A model generated the notes under the pieces. It made no database searches and was not told the origin of the DNA. It was given only the letters and a program-made list of their open reading frames with translations. Positions 35,487 through 45,728 of a DNA stretch of 64,000 nt are shown piece after piece; positions within the stretch are counted from its first letter, which is position 1; each line of letters begins with the position of its first letter. The stretch is from positions 1-64,000 of the forward strand of contig NZ_AUBH01000001.1 of NCBI RefSeq assembly GCF_000429145.1. The letters are read 5' to 3'. Position numbers and translations under genes: made by a program. The stretch comes from Aestuariibacter salexigens DSM 15300 (GTDB taxonomy: Bacteria; Pseudomonadota; Gammaproteobacteria; Enterobacterales; Alteromonadaceae).

Positions 35487-37262
35487 ATGCGTACAGACTA
35501 TTGCGGCAACATCGACGCAGCATATATCGGTCAGGAAGTGACCCTTTGCGGGTGGGTAAATAAACGACGTGATCTGGGAGGCGTAATATTTATCGACCTG
35601 CGCGACCGCGAAGGTATCGTTCAGGTGGTCTACGATCCTGACTTGGAAGACGTATTCGCCACGGCCAATAGTCTCAGGCATGAGTTTTGTGTATCCCTGA
35701 CCGGACTGGTGCGCGCCAGACCAGAAGGCCAGATTAATACAGATATGCGCACCGGGGAAATTGAAATACTCGGCAAATCATTGACGATTTTGAGTAAGTC
35801 AGCGCCATTACCGCTGGACTGGAATCAGGAAAATAGTGAAGAGCAGCGCCTGACCTATCGTTACCTTGATCTGCGCCGTCCCGTCATGAGCGAGCGCCTG
35901 ATTTTCCGCGCTAAGGTCACCAGTGCAGTGCGTAACTACCTCGACGGTCAAGGATTTCTCGATATAGAAACGCCGATTCTGACCAAAGCGACGCCTGAAG
36001 GCGCCCGTGACTATCTGGTGCCAAGCCGCACGCACAAAGGCAAGTTTTTCGCGTTACCTCAGTCACCACAGCTGTTTAAGCAGCTTTTGATGATGTCGGG
36101 CATGGACCGCTATTACCAAATCGTGAAATGTTTCCGCGACGAAGATTTGCGTGCCGACAGACAGCCTGAATTTACGCAAATCGATATAGAGACCACCTTT
36201 CTGGATGCCGATGGCGTGATGGCTATCACCGAGGGCTTGATCCGCACATTGTTCACCGATCTGATGGATGTTGATCTGGGCGACTTCCCGCGCATGACTT
36301 ATGCCGATGCGATGCGTCGCTACGGCAGTGATAAGCCGGATTTACGCAATCCAATGGAGCTCATTGATGTTGCTGACTTGCTCAAAGACGTTGAGTTTAA
36401 AGTCTTTAGCGGCCCAGCCAACGACCCTAAGGGACGTGTCGCAGTGTTGAGTGTGCCAGGTGGTGCCAGCCTGTCTCGCAAGCAGCTTGATGACTACGCT
36501 AAGTTTGTTGGTATCTATGGCGCCAAGGGCCTGGCATGGATGAAGATCAATAACCTGGCTGAGGGCGTGGCTGGGCTACAGTCGCCAATTCTTAAGTTCT
36601 TACCCGATGACACCGCTCTGGCGATTGTCGAGCGAGCCGGTGCCAGTGATGGTGATCTGCTGCTGTTCGGCGCAGACAGTTACACAGTCGTCTGCGAAGC
36701 CATGGGTGCACTGCGCTTAAAAGTGGGTAACGACCTGGAGATCACAGAATCCGGTTGGAAACCACTCTGGGTAGTCGATTTCCCTATGTTTGAGGAAATT
36801 GACGGTCAACTGCATGCACTACATCATCCCTTTACTGCGCCTCGCGACCTGACACCTGAGCAGCTCAGAGACACGGCTACGACAGCATTATCCAATGCGT
36901 ATGATATGGTGCTCAACGGCGTTGAGTTGGGCGGTGGCTCAGTGCGTATTCACAATCAGGCCATGCAGTCTGTAGTATTCGACTTGTTGGGTATCGATGA
37001 ACAGGAAGCTGAGATTAAGTTTGGCTTCCTGCTCGAAGCACTGAAATATGGTGCACCGCCGCATGCCGGACTGGCGTTCGGACTGGACAGATTGGTCATG
37101 CTGATGACCTGTGCGTCATCTATTCGTGACGTGATGGCGTTTCCGAAAACCACCACGGCAGCGTGTCCACTTACCGATGCGCCCGGAGAAGCCAACCCTG
37201 CGCAGTTACAGGAATTGAGTATCGCCACGATCAAGAAAGCCGCGAGTGAGGGTGAACAGTAA
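35487..37262 (+). CDS. aspS: Aspartyl-tRNA synthetase
   Basis: 591-aa class II synthetase, bacterial type. From ATG 35487 ([20 protein letters not shown]) the length and N-terminus match E. coli AspRS; an upstream ATG at 35457 would add 10 residues and lacks a ribosome-binding site. It has an N-terminal OB anticodon-binding domain, motif 2 [19 protein letters not shown], a GAD insertion domain (about 290-420), and motif 3 [12 protein letters not shown]. Followed by nudB after 12 bp, probably one operon. Confidence 0.97.
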   Translation: MRTDYCGNIDAAYIGQEVTLCGWVNKRRDLGGVIFIDLRDREGIVQVVYDPDLEDVFATANSLRHEFCVSLTGLVRARPEGQINTDMRTGEIEILGKSLTILSKSAPLPLDWNQENSEEQRLTYRYLDLRRPVMSERLIFRAKVTSAVRNYLDGQGFLDIETPILTKATPEGARDYLVPSRTHKGKFFALPQSPQLFKQLLMMSGMDRYYQIVKCFRDEDLRADRQPEFTQIDIETTFLDADGVMAITEGLIRTLFTDLMDVDLGDFPRMTYADAMRRYGSDKPDLRNPMELIDVADLLKDVEFKVFSGPANDPKGRVAVLSVPGGASLSRKQLDDYAKFVGIYGAKGLAWMKINNLAEGVAGLQSPILKFLPDDTALAIVERAGASDGDLLLFGADSYTVVCEAMGALRLKVGNDLEITESGWKPLWVVDFPMFEEIDGQLHALHHPFTAPRDLTPEQLRDTATTALSNAYDMVLNGVELGGGSVRIHNQAMQSVVFDLLGIDEQEAEIKFGFLLEALKYGAPPHAGLAFGLDRLVMLMTCASSIRDVMAFPKTTTAACPLTDAPGEANPAQLQELSIATIKKAASEGEQ

Positions 37263-37274
37263 AGGATTGTCAGC

Positions 37275-37718
37275 GTGACATTTAAGCGACCCGAATCGGT
37301 GCTGGTGGTAATATACGACCAGCACGGCGACGTGCTGGTGCTGCAGCGTAATGATGATCCTGACTTCTGGCAATCAGTGACGGGGGCGCTTGAGTTGAAT
37401 GAGCTTCCCCGTCAGACGGCAAAACGTGAGGTGCGTGAAGAAACAGGCATAGACATCACAGATGAGCTCAGTCTTATTGACTGCAGACACATCAATCAAT
37501 ATGCCATACGCCCACAGTGGCAACATCGCTATCCGCCTGGAGAGTCGGTAAACACAGAATATGTCTTTGCGCTACAGGTCGACCGCGACGTTGATATTCG
37601 CCTCACCGAACACTCCCAGTTTCGTTGGCTGTCCAGACAACAGGCCAGTGAACTCGTCTGGTCGCCAAGCAACAAGGAAGCCATCATTAAATTTGTGCCT
37701 GATAGTGCGGAGCTATAG
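37275..37718 (+). CDS. nudB: Dihydroneopterin triphosphate diphosphatase NudB
   Basis: 147-aa Nudix hydrolase that removes pyrophosphate from dihydroneopterin triphosphate in folate synthesis. The Nudix box is complete: [23 protein letters not shown]. The N-terminal [13 protein letters not shown] and the [10 protein letters not shown]-like [14 protein letters not shown] segment are as in E. coli NudB. It starts with GTG 37275. Its stop TAG shares a base with the ruvC GTG start. Position between aspS and ruvC is conserved in gammaproteobacteria. Confidence 0.93.
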   Translation: MTFKRPESVLVVIYDQHGDVLVLQRNDDPDFWQSVTGALELNELPRQTAKREVREETGIDITDELSLIDCRHINQYAIRPQWQHRYPPGESVNTEYVFALQVDRDVDIRLTEHSQFRWLSRQQASELVWSPSNKEAIIKFVPDSAEL

Positions 37719-38239
37719 TGGCGATTATTCTGGGAATTGACCCTGGCTCGAGATTTACCGGTTACGGTGTAATCCGCCAGCAAGGCAACCAGTTTACTTA
37801 CCTGGGAAGTGGCTGTATACGCGTGACCGGTGACGATCTGGCTGGAAAATTGAAACTGGTATTTGATGGTGTGAACGCCATTATTGACGAGTTTAAGCCG
37901 ACCCGTTTCGCTATTGAACAGGTGTTCATGGCGCGTAACCCTGACTCAGCACTAAAGCTTGGACAAGCTAGAGGCGCGGCCATTGTTGCTGCCACCCAGC
38001 ACAATCTGCCGGTCGCCGAGTACTCTGCGCGACAAATAAAACAATCGGTGGTGGGTAAAGGCGCTGCCGATAAAACCCAGGTTCAGCATATGGTGACCTA
38101 CCTGTTAAAACTTCCCGCCACGCCACAGGCTGATGCTGCAGACGCCCTTGCTGTCGCGCTGTGTCACGGGCACACTGAACAGAGTCTGGTGCGTATGGCC
38201 GGCCAGGCACGCAAAACTGTGCGTGGACGTTTACGTTAA
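37718..38239 (+). CDS. ruvC: Holliday junction resolvase RuvC
   Basis: 173-aa endonuclease that cuts Holliday junctions held by RuvAB. The RNase H-fold acidic residues are visible: ILGIDPGSR (first Asp), FAIEQVFM (Glu) and the C-terminal [14 protein letters not shown] (Asp pair). It starts at GTG 37718, overlapping nudB by one base. The yebC gene that usually lies directly before ruvC is absent here. Confidence 0.96.
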   Translation: MAIILGIDPGSRFTGYGVIRQQGNQFTYLGSGCIRVTGDDLAGKLKLVFDGVNAIIDEFKPTRFAIEQVFMARNPDSALKLGQARGAAIVAATQHNLPVAEYSARQIKQSVVGKGAADKTQVQHMVTYLLKLPATPQADAADALAVALCHGHTEQSLVRMAGQARKTVRGRLR

Positions 38240-38259
38240 AAAATGATGTTGAGGTAGTT

Positions 38260-38883
38260 ATGATTGGCAGATTGCGAGGTTTACTGGTTGAGAAAGCGCC
38301 GCCTGACGTATTGATAGAGATTGGCGGTGTGGGTTATGAAGTACAAATGCCAATGACCAGCTTTTATCAGCTGCCGGAAACGGGACAGGAAGCCACGATT
38401 TATACTCATTTTGTTGTGCGTGAGGATGCGCAGTTGCTGTTTGGCTTCGCCGATAAGTTTGAACGCACTCTGTTCCGTGAGCTAATTAAAGCCAATGGGG
38501 TAGGGCCGAAGCTGGCGTTAACCATTTTATCCGGTATGTCCGCACCGCAGCTGATGCACAGTGTCACCATTGAGGATGTGACTGCGCTGGTAAAATTGCC
38601 CGGTGTAGGTAAAAAGACCGCGGAGAGGCTGGTCGTCGAGCTAAAAGATCGTTTCGCCAAACTCGAACAACTTAACACCATGCTGCCGACCGGCGACATT
38701 GATGTTTCTGCCCCCGCCGCACCGCAAATCGTCGAAGACGATGCCAGAAGTGAGGCACACAGTGCACTGACCGCATTGGGGTACAAACCTGCGCAGGCCA
38801 GTAAGATGCTTGACGCTATCTATCAGCCTGAACTGTCAAGCGAAGCATTGATCCGCGAGGCACTTCGCAGCGCTGCGTCGTAA
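38260..38883 (+). CDS. ruvA: Holliday junction DNA helicase subunit RuvA
   Basis: 207 aa opening [20 protein letters not shown]. It has the OB domain, then two helix-hairpin-helix motifs ([15 protein letters not shown] and [16 protein letters not shown]) that grip the junction, and a C-terminal domain III ([17 protein letters not shown]) that contacts RuvB. It lies 20 bp after ruvC with TGAGGTAGTT as ribosome-binding site. Confidence 0.97.
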   Translation: MIGRLRGLLVEKAPPDVLIEIGGVGYEVQMPMTSFYQLPETGQEATIYTHFVVREDAQLLFGFADKFERTLFRELIKANGVGPKLALTILSGMSAPQLMHSVTIEDVTALVKLPGVGKKTAERLVVELKDRFAKLEQLNTMLPTGDIDVSAPAAPQIVEDDARSEAHSALTALGYKPAQASKMLDAIYQPELSSEALIREALRSAAS

Positions 38884-38911
38884 CGATTTACCTAAAAAAT
38901 AAGATCCGATA

Positions 38912-38931
38912 CACTGTATAAAAATACACTG
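38912..38931 (+). promoter_or_regulatory. Candidate LexA (SOS) box before ruvB
   Basis: CACTGTATAAAAATACACTG fits the LexA pattern CTGT-N8-ACAG with one mismatch (ACAC) and has the AT-rich centre of enterobacterial SOS boxes. It overlaps a possible promoter (TTACCT-N16-TACACT) in the 59-bp ruvA-ruvB gap, 12 bp before the ruvB ATG. In E. coli the SOS operator lies before ruvA instead. Confidence 0.5.
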
Positions 38932-38942
38932 CGAGCACTATA

Positions 38943-39947
38943 ATGATTGAAGCCGACCGCCTTATCCATCCTACTGCCAGTCAAGAGGACGAAGCGGTTG
39001 ATCGTGCTATACGCCCCAAAACGCTGGCGGATTACACCGGTCAGGCCCATGTTTGTGAGCAGATGGACATTTTTATTCAGGCTGCCCGAAAGCGCAGCGA
39101 CGCGCTCGATCACCTGTTGATATTTGGCCCACCGGGCTTGGGTAAAACCACGCTGGCCAATATCGTTGCTAATGAAATGGGCGTCAACATAAAGACCACA
39201 TCCGGCCCGGTACTGGAAAAAGCCGGCGATTTAGCCGCGCTTCTCACAAACCTTGAAGAAAATGACGTCTTATTCATAGATGAGATTCACCGCTTAAGTC
39301 CGGTAGTCGAGGAAGTGCTGTATCCTGCGATGGAAGATTATCAGCTCGATATCATGATTGGTGAGGGGCCTGCCGCGCGATCAATTAAGCTGGATTTGCC
39401 GCCGTTTACGCTAGTTGGGGCTACTACCCGGGCTGGCTCGTTAACCTCTCCGCTCAGAGACCGCTTCGGTATCGTTCAGCGCCTTGAGTTTTATAACATC
39501 AAGGATTTGACCACGATCATCGCACGCAGCGCTGGTTATCTTGGGATGAGTCTAGAACAGGACGGTGCAGTAGAAATAGCCCGTCGTTCGCGGGGAACGC
39601 CGCGTATTGCTAATCGACTACTCAGAAGGGTAAGAGACTTCGCTGAAATCAAGGCAGAAGGGCATATCTGCAAACAGGTCGCATCCAAGGCATTAGATAT
39701 GCTGGATGTGGACACTGAAGGCTTCGACTACATGGACCGTAAATTACTGACCGCCATTATTGATAAGTTCGACGGCGGCCCGGTGGGTTTAGATAATCTT
39801 GCTGCGGCTATTGGTGAAGAGAGGGACACGATTGAAGATGTAATTGAGCCATTTCTCATTCAGCAGGGTTTTTTGCAGCGTACGCCGCGAGGCCGTGTGG
39901 CCTCACAGCGTGCATATTTGCATTTGGGGTTTGTGCCCAATAATTAA
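38943..39947 (+). CDS. ruvB: Holliday junction DNA helicase motor RuvB
   Basis: 334-aa AAA+ ATPase that drives branch migration. Walker [13 protein letters not shown], Walker [12 protein letters not shown], sensor 1 [20 protein letters not shown] and the C-terminal winged helix ending [17 protein letters not shown] are all present. Its last 4 bp overlap the convergent small gene on the other strand. A LexA-like box in its own upstream gap suggests that it can be induced separately from ruvCA. Confidence 0.97.
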   Translation: MIEADRLIHPTASQEDEAVDRAIRPKTLADYTGQAHVCEQMDIFIQAARKRSDALDHLLIFGPPGLGKTTLANIVANEMGVNIKTTSGPVLEKAGDLAALLTNLEENDVLFIDEIHRLSPVVEEVLYPAMEDYQLDIMIGEGPAARSIKLDLPPFTLVGATTRAGSLTSPLRDRFGIVQRLEFYNIKDLTTIIARSAGYLGMSLEQDGAVEIARRSRGTPRIANRLLRRVRDFAEIKAEGHICKQVASKALDMLDVDTEGFDYMDRKLLTAIIDKFDGGPVGLDNLAAAIGEERDTIEDVIEPFLIQQGFLQRTPRGRVASQRAYLHLGFVPNN

Positions 39948-40216
39948 GCGGCAATCTTGCGGCTGTTCATCGCACCCAACACACAGCACTCAATGATTTC
40001 ATCGTCTGCGTGTAAGCGCAGTGAGCCATGCCAATGGTCGACGTCGAGCGTTTGGCCCATCATGGTGAGGTATATATCGTAGCCGAAAGCGTCGTTTTCA
40101 AAACCTAAACCTGCAATTTTGTTAAAGGTATCGGTCAAGTTGGTATCGCTGCTCATTATCATCCGCTCATCTAAGTAGAGTCGGAAACGTGGGGTAGGCT
40201 GGTAAAACCCTTTCAT
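39944..40216 (-). CDS. Hypothetical protein, 90 aa
   Basis: The product ([20 protein letters not shown]...) is a soluble, slightly acidic protein with mixed strand-like segments, two cysteines side by side (IIECCVLG) and no signal peptide. GAGG lies 10 nt before ATG 40216. The AT-rich 90 bp upstream could hold a promoter. I do not recognise the family. It converges on ruvB with a 4-bp overlap of stop codons. Codon use looks ordinary for the region. Confidence 0.6.
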   Translation of the reverse strand: MKGFYQPTPRFRLYLDERMIMSSDTNLTDTFNKIAGLGFENDAFGYDIYLTMMGQTLDVDHWHGSLRLHADDEIIECCVLGAMNSRKIAA

Positions 40217-40308
40217 AACAAGTACACCTCAAACAATTGTTAGGCCAAAGTGTAAGGTAGAACGTAAAATCATTGTAAATGGTTCATTTTTTCAACGAAT
40301 TTTTTTTA

Positions 40309-40336
40309 TAAAAAAAGAGGCCACATTCGGCCTCTT
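40309..40336 (-). terminator. Terminator of the M28 peptidase gene
   Basis: AAGAGGCC (40315-40322) pairs with GGCCTCTT (40329-40336). On the minus strand the stem is followed by a run of U residues. It lies 18 nt after the stop codon. Confidence 0.88.
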
Positions 40337-40353
40337 CTGTCGTTTAAATGCGT

Positions 40354-42003
40354 TTACTGACGCTGGAATTCACTGGTTTTGGACCAGGCTGGCCACATAT
40401 CCGAGCTAACTAATTGATAACCTACGTCAAAAAGTAACTGCGTGTCTTCCTGTACGCCGCCGAAATCCCAGTTTTCACGGAATTGGTCGCATACCTGATG
40501 GTAGCAGCCGGTGGTGATCACGCTGGTACGCTTACGGTAATCTGCCGTTGCATCGTCAATTGGCTCACTGCCGCCTTTGGCATATAGCGCCGGCACACCT
40601 ACTTTGGCGAAATTAAAGTGATCCGAACGGTAGTAATAACCGGCTTCAGGACGATCTTCGCCGACAACGATGCGTCCCTGACGCTGTGCGGCTGTGACAA
40701 GATACTCCTCAAGCTGTGATTTGCCTTGGCCAATGACCGACACGTCTTTGGTGCGACCGAGAATATTCATCGCATCCATATTGATGTTGGCGACGGTTTT
40801 ATCTAAAGGGATCACAGGGTTGCGGGCGTAGTACTGTGAACCAAGTAGTCCTTGTTCTTCGGCCGTCACGACCAAAAAGCTTACCGAACGTTTTGGCGCA
40901 GGCTGCAAGGTCGCAAAGGCTTTAGCCATAACCAGACTAGCCGCCGTACCGGTCGCATTGTCGTGTGCGCCATTGTAGATTTGATCGCCTTCTTTAGTTG
41001 GATCCGTTCCCAAATGATCCCAGTGTGCGGTGTAGATAATATGCTCATCCGGTGATTCACTACCGGGTAGGGTAGCAAACACGTTGTAGCTCTTGGAACG
41101 CTCAATGGTGTTGTTAACCGTTGTGCTGGCGCTTAGGCCCATGGCCTTATGATAGGGGCCCTGCATAGCGTTTTGCTTTTCCGCCGCATAATCCAGTCCG
41201 GCATCTGCAAACACTTGCTGCGCGGCTTCAAGTGATAGCCAACCCTCAACGGCGACGCGTGATGCTCCACCATCCTCTGTGACCAAAGAGTATTGTGGGC
41301 CACTCCATGAGTTGGCAACAACTGACCAGCCATAGGAGGCCGGTGCAGTTTCGTGCACGATCAATGCCGCTGCAGCTCCTTGACGGCTGGCTTCTTCATA
41401 TTTGTATGTCCAGCGCCCATAGTAGGTCATCGTCTTGCCCTGGAATTTGCCACTGTCGGGGTTCTCAAAACCAGGATCATTAACCAGGATCACCACAGTT
41501 TTGCCTTTCACGTCGACGCCTTCGTAGTCGTTCCAGTCGTACTCAGGTGCATTGACCCCATAGCCGACGAAAACAAGCTCGGCATTATCAACGGTCACTT
41601 GCTGTTGTTCGCGCTTGCTGCCTACCACCATATTTTCTTTATAGGCAAAAGTACGCTCGCCAATCTGTAAAGAAACAGAAGGATCGGCAGTGATCTGCAT
41701 CAACTCCACTTCTTGCAAATAGCTGCCACCATTGCCTGGCTGAAGGCCCATCTTTTTAAAATTGTCGACCAGGTAATCGATGGTTTTCTGGCCGCCCTGG
41801 GTAGCAGGCAATCTGCCGCCGAATTCATCGGAGGATAAAATGCGGGTATGCTCACGCAAATCTTCAGCACTGATTTGCGAATAGACGCTGTCAAAGCCAA
41901 CGATAGGGTCAGCAGGGGCTTGCTCTTGTTGCACGGTGTCTGGCTGGCTACAACCGGCCAAAAATGCAGCGCTTGCCAGCGCCAGCATAGTGAAAGTTTT
42001 CAT
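40354..42003 (-). CDS. M28-family zinc aminopeptidase, lipoprotein (549 aa)
   Basis: It has a lipoprotein signal peptide with lipobox FLAGC (MKTFTMLALASAAFLAGCSQ). A PA (protease-associated) insertion lies at about 130-290. The M28 di-zinc core follows, with the expected ligands: YTAHWDHLGTD (His/Asp), NGAHDNATGTA (bridging Asp), TAEEQGLLGSQYY (catalytic Glu-Glu), NINMDAMN (Asp) and YRSDHFNFA (His). It should trim N-terminal residues from peptides at the cell envelope. It is monocistronic with its own terminator, and divergent from the DUF3025 gene. Confidence 0.92.
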   Translation of the reverse strand: MKTFTMLALASAAFLAGCSQPDTVQQEQAPADPIVGFDSVYSQISAEDLREHTRILSSDEFGGRLPATQGGQKTIDYLVDNFKKMGLQPGNGGSYLQEVELMQITADPSVSLQIGERTFAYKENMVVGSKREQQQVTVDNAELVFVGYGVNAPEYDWNDYEGVDVKGKTVVILVNDPGFENPDSGKFQGKTMTYYGRWTYKYEEASRQGAAAALIVHETAPASYGWSVVANSWSGPQYSLVTEDGGASRVAVEGWLSLEAAQQVFADAGLDYAAEKQNAMQGPYHKAMGLSASTTVNNTIERSKSYNVFATLPGSESPDEHIIYTAHWDHLGTDPTKEGDQIYNGAHDNATGTAASLVMAKAFATLQPAPKRSVSFLVVTAEEQGLLGSQYYARNPVIPLDKTVANINMDAMNILGRTKDVSVIGQGKSQLEEYLVTAAQRQGRIVVGEDRPEAGYYYRSDHFNFAKVGVPALYAKGGSEPIDDATADYRKRTSVITTGCYHQVCDQFRENWDFGGVQEDTQLLFDVGYQLVSSDMWPAWSKTSEFQRQ

Positions 42004-42048
42004 GGATGATCTCTAATTATTGTAAACTGCGCGCCAGAGTATAAGAAA

Positions 42049-42912
42049 ATGACCCTCAATGCTGCAAGGTGCTGCGACGTTTTGATGAAACACTCATTCT
42101 GTACCGCCTGGTTTGAACAACACGCTGATGCGTTTGCGCGTAAACCTTTTGAGGCACTTATTGAAAATTTCGATATCAATCAGTGGCTGACATTTCCCTC
42201 TGTTGAACAACTTAATAGCAGCTTGTCAGACCGCAGTGGGCAATCTTTACCAACGTTTATTGACCAAACCGAAGCACAACATAGTGGCCTGTATTATGAG
42301 CAGCATATCGCTCAGTTTGATGAAGTGCCAACCCGTCAAGATAACTGGCATGATTTATTTAATGCATTGATGTGGTGTCAATTTCCGTTCACAAAGCGCT
42401 GCATGAATAATCTGCAGGTAGAGCAAATATCACGACATGGTTTGCATCCCAGAACGCGCGTACGTGATGTATTAACGCATTTTGACGAGTGTGGACTGAT
42501 TCTGGCCGTCAGTGATGAAAGGCTGACAGATATGCTCCGTCAACACAGCTGGCAAGACGCATTCTACTCACATAAACAGGAATGGGGCGCCACGGTACAA
42601 CCCTTCATTATTGGTCATGCAATGTATGAAATGTTGATGACGCCCTATATCGGCTTGACCGGAAAATGGTTAGCAGTGTCTGTCGACCCTGGGTTCTTTG
42701 CGCTTACCTCTCAACAGCAAGTTGAAGAGCTGGATAAGCAGGTGAGTGATATGCTAACCAAGTCGGTTTTTCTGGAACAGAACAAACCCTTACATCCCTT
42801 ACCTGTGCTTGGTATTCCGGGCTGGTGGCCCGGACAAGATGAAGCGTTCTATCAGAACACTGACTATTTCAGGCCTAAAAGGCGGCAAAAAGCGCCCACA
42901 CCGTCCAGATAA
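42049..42912 (+). CDS. DUF3025 domain protein
   Basis: 287 aa with the DUF3025 pattern: WHDLFNALMWCQFPFTKRCMN, LTHFDECGLILAVSD, the GHAMYEMLMTPYIGLTGKW block, and a proline/tryptophan-rich end (LPVLGIPGWWPGQDEAFYQNTDYFRP). No function is established for this family. There is no signal peptide. ATG 42049 has no strong ribosome-binding site; ATG 42085 (MKHSFCTAW) is an alternative. Its 3' end overlaps the convergent Yip1 gene by 38 bp. Confidence 0.85.
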   Translation: MTLNAARCCDVLMKHSFCTAWFEQHADAFARKPFEALIENFDINQWLTFPSVEQLNSSLSDRSGQSLPTFIDQTEAQHSGLYYEQHIAQFDEVPTRQDNWHDLFNALMWCQFPFTKRCMNNLQVEQISRHGLHPRTRVRDVLTHFDECGLILAVSDERLTDMLRQHSWQDAFYSHKQEWGATVQPFIIGHAMYEMLMTPYIGLTGKWLAVSVDPGFFALTSQQQVEELDKQVSDMLTKSVFLEQNKPLHPLPVLGIPGWWPGQDEAFYQNTDYFRPKRRQKAPTPSR

Positions 42913-43579
42913 GTGCATAAGGGGCAATAGCTATGATATATGCTCGTTGAGTTTCAAAGCGTGTCCATTGACTCACCCCTACAGCCATCAGATACATGCT
43001 CCAGAATGCCTCAAGACGAATGCTTTGCGACAATGCGAACCAATCAGAGCCCATGTCAGTTCCAAACCAGAATGCCAGTGAGGTAGGGCTGATGCTGGCC
43101 GGCTGCAGTTGATGATCGCCACTTAGTAGGATGACGGCCAACGATACCAGCGCACCAATCACGACAGGCATCGCCACCCACCAGGTAAACCCGTACCAAT
43201 CTGTAAAGCCGTTCAGGTTTTCTTCGTCAGATTTTGTCACCAGATTCAGGTAAGTGGCGACCAGCGCGTTGATAACGATGTAGCCTAAAAAATTACCAAT
43301 CAGTGCGAACGTTAATACCGTCTCGCGACTCATATTCTGACGAATAGAATCTTGTTCTGCGGGGCTTAGATCACCGTATGTCGATGAGATGATTAAGTCG
43401 GTATACCAGGCGAAATCAACAAAATTGAAATACATGTATACCGGTAAAGAGCTGGCGACTATCACCATGAAGAAGGGTAACCACGACCAGTTATGTTTCT
43501 CAGCAATCGCTGCAAACACCCCGTTGGGTTTGATAAAAATATCGTTACAAGCCTGGAACGGGTTACTGACGTGATGCAT
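42875..43579 (-). CDS. Yip1-family integral membrane protein
   Basis: 234 aa with five hydrophobic segments in the Yip1 arrangement and the short cytoplasmic N-terminus MHHVSNPFQACNDIFIKPNG typical of bacterial Yip1/DUF1282 proteins. Also typical are the motif SLAFWFGTDMGSDW before the last helices and the C-terminal TRFETQRAYIIAIAPYALIW. Role in bacteria is unknown. It converges with DUF3025 (38-bp overlap) and is divergent from natA. Confidence 0.82.
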   Translation of the reverse strand: MHHVSNPFQACNDIFIKPNGVFAAIAEKHNWSWLPFFMVIVASSLPVYMYFNFVDFAWYTDLIISSTYGDLSPAEQDSIRQNMSRETVLTFALIGNFLGYIVINALVATYLNLVTKSDEENLNGFTDWYGFTWWVAMPVVIGALVSLAVILLSGDHQLQPASISPTSLAFWFGTDMGSDWFALSQSIRLEAFWSMYLMAVGVSQWTRFETQRAYIIAIAPYALIWTVWALFAAF

Positions 43580-43747
43580 GTAAAAACTCCATTTTTAGGT
43601 TAAGTGCGCACACGTTTTCATGTATATCAAACTGTATTAGGTGATACCAGCGTTGCAAACAATCAATAACACGCGTGTAATAAAAAAGCTTGAATAGAGA
43701 CTAATCAGGATAATGCATCAACGCATTAGCTGTAACAGGGACCGATA

Positions 43748-44518
43748 ATGATCGAAATTTCACACTTAGCAAAACGCTTCGCCGTAGAAAATCCAAAGAA
43801 ACTCAGCGAGCAGGAACGCAAGGATCCGCGGCTGAAAGGGCGCTTTTTTCACTCTGTTGTTGACGTGTCATTTACTTGTCAAAAAGGACAGGTACTGGGC
43901 CTGCTGGGGCCGAACGGCGCGGGCAAGACCACCACCTTGAGGATGCTGTCAACGGCGCTACGCCCTGATAAGGGACAAATCAATATCAGTGGCACGGATG
44001 TACTTGCCAAGCCTATCTTGGCGCGTCAAAAGATTGGTTTTCTGTCGGGGTCGACCGGACTATACGGGCGGCTCACTGGTCGAGAAAATATCAGCTACTT
44101 CGCTCAATTACACGGCATGAGCGATAAGCAAATTGAGTCCCGAATCGATGAGTTGGCAGAGCTGCTGGATTTGCATTCATTTCTGGATCGTCGCTGCGAA
44201 AATTTTTCTACCGGGATGAAGCAGAAAACCGCAATTGCCAGAGCCGTCGTGCATAATCCGGATGTGGTGATCCTCGATGAGCCGACTACTGGTCTTGATA
44301 TCATGGCTACTCAGACGGTGTTGGAATTCATAAAACTGCTGAAGCGTGAAAATACACCTGTCATTTTCTCTACCCACCATCTGGATGAGGTCGCTGAACT
44401 GTGTGACAGCGTCACTGTGATCAATCATGGAGAGAGTTGCTTTAATGGCTCGCTGGATGAATTCAGTACACTGTCAGATGGCTCTCTACATCAGTCATTT
44501 CTTCATACTTTACAATAA
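43748..44518 (+). CDS. natA: ABC transporter ATP-binding protein, NatA-like
   Basis: 256 aa. Walker [11 protein letters not shown], signature [19 protein letters not shown], Walker [13 protein letters not shown] and switch histidine STHHLDEV are complete. The N-terminus has an insertion between strand 1 and Walker A ([20 protein letters not shown]) as in NatA proteins. With the permease gene 11 bp downstream it forms a NatAB-type exporter, described for Na+ in Bacillus. The substrate here is inferred from family only. AGGGA precedes the ATG. Confidence 0.87.
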   Translation: MIEISHLAKRFAVENPKKLSEQERKDPRLKGRFFHSVVDVSFTCQKGQVLGLLGPNGAGKTTTLRMLSTALRPDKGQINISGTDVLAKPILARQKIGFLSGSTGLYGRLTGRENISYFAQLHGMSDKQIESRIDELAELLDLHSFLDRRCENFSTGMKQKTAIARAVVHNPDVVILDEPTTGLDIMATQTVLEFIKLLKRENTPVIFSTHHLDEVAELCDSVTVINHGESCFNGSLDEFSTLSDGSLHQSFLHTLQ

Positions 44519-44529
44519 GGACATTGCTC

Positions 44530-45723
44530 ATGTGGTTAGTATTTAAAAAAGAGCTAAAAGAATTGCTGAGAGACAGAAAAAGTCTGTTTTTCATGATTGC
44601 GCTGCCCGTCATGCTGTTTCCTGCGTTGTTCGGCGTCGTGGCCTATTTCTCAGGTAAGGCAGTGACTGAGGCTGAAACTAAAGTGTTGAACTATGCCGTT
44701 GTGGGTGCGCAGTATGCCCCTGAACTCGTTGACCGCCTGGCGAATAATGAGCAGCTCAGCATGGTGGAAATATCAGATTCAGAAGATTACAAAACCTTTA
44801 TTAATCGTGGCGATGCAGACTTTGTCCTGGTTATCCCCGAATCTTTCTCCGATGACGTGTTGGCAGGCGGGCAGTCGGTGCTGCAGCTTTACCTCAACGA
44901 TGCAGGCCTTAACCTGGTATATCGAAGGGTCAATGATGTTGTTGATACACTCTCTAAAGAATACCAACAGGCGGCATTTACTATTTTGAGCCTGGACGAA
45001 AAGCAGGCCAAAGGACTTATGCAGCCTCTGAAAATTGAAAAGAACGACGTCGCCGATCAGCGTGAAAACTGGGGTGAGAAGATAGGCGGCTTCATCCCTT
45101 ATCTGATATTTATGTTGTGTCTGCAAGGGGCGATGTTCCCGGCGACTGACCTTGGGGCTGGTGAAAAAGAGCGGGGGACCCTTGAAACCTTGCTTATCTC
45201 TCCTATCGAGCGAATCAATCTGGTATTGGGTAAGTTCTTCCTGATCGCTTTTGCCGGGGTTACCTCGGCGCTGATTACGGTAAGTAGCATGGCGTTATGG
45301 GGAGTGGTGCTCAGTCAGGGCATGGCGATTGAACTGGTGGCCGAATTTATGGGAGCAATCAGTGCCATTGATTTTGTATTGATGTTCCTGATGCTGGTTC
45401 CCGTGGTAGCAATCTTTGCTTCAGTATTGCTGAGTCTGTCCATTTACGCGCGAAGCTTTAAAGAAGCCCAAGGCTACATGACCCCCCTGGTATTTGTGGT
45501 GATTGTGCCAGTTATTCTAGCGATGTTACCTGGTGTCGATCTCGACGGCGGATGGGCATGGGTGCCGCTCACCAACGTTGCACTGGCCATAAAAGAACTT
45601 ATCAAAGGGACAATGGATTACGTCGCGCTGTTTGCTATTTTTGGTTCAACTGCGGTGATTGCGGGTGCGCTTCTGGCGTTTAGTGTTTACTGGTTTAACC
45701 AGGAAAAAGTCCTGTTCAGATAA
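44530..45723 (+). CDS. natB: ABC transporter permease, NatB-like
   Basis: 397 aa, ABC-2 type: one N-terminal helix (about 20-40), a long extracytoplasmic domain (about 45-170), then five to six C-terminal helices with the PATDLGAGEKERGTLETLLISP motif typical of NatB/YhaP exporters. ATG 44530 (MWLVFKKELKELLRDRKSL) is chosen because AAGGA lies 8 nt upstream; a TTG six bases earlier is less likely. No T-rich terminator follows on this strand. Confidence 0.87.
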   Translation: MWLVFKKELKELLRDRKSLFFMIALPVMLFPALFGVVAYFSGKAVTEAETKVLNYAVVGAQYAPELVDRLANNEQLSMVEISDSEDYKTFINRGDADFVLVIPESFSDDVLAGGQSVLQLYLNDAGLNLVYRRVNDVVDTLSKEYQQAAFTILSLDEKQAKGLMQPLKIEKNDVADQRENWGEKIGGFIPYLIFMLCLQGAMFPATDLGAGEKERGTLETLLISPIERINLVLGKFFLIAFAGVTSALITVSSMALWGVVLSQGMAIELVAEFMGAISAIDFVLMFLMLVPVVAIFASVLLSLSIYARSFKEAQGYMTPLVFVVIVPVILAMLPGVDLDGGWAWVPLTNVALAIKELIKGTMDYVALFAIFGSTAVIAGALLAFSVYWFNQEKVLFR

Positions 45724-45728
45724 GCAGG

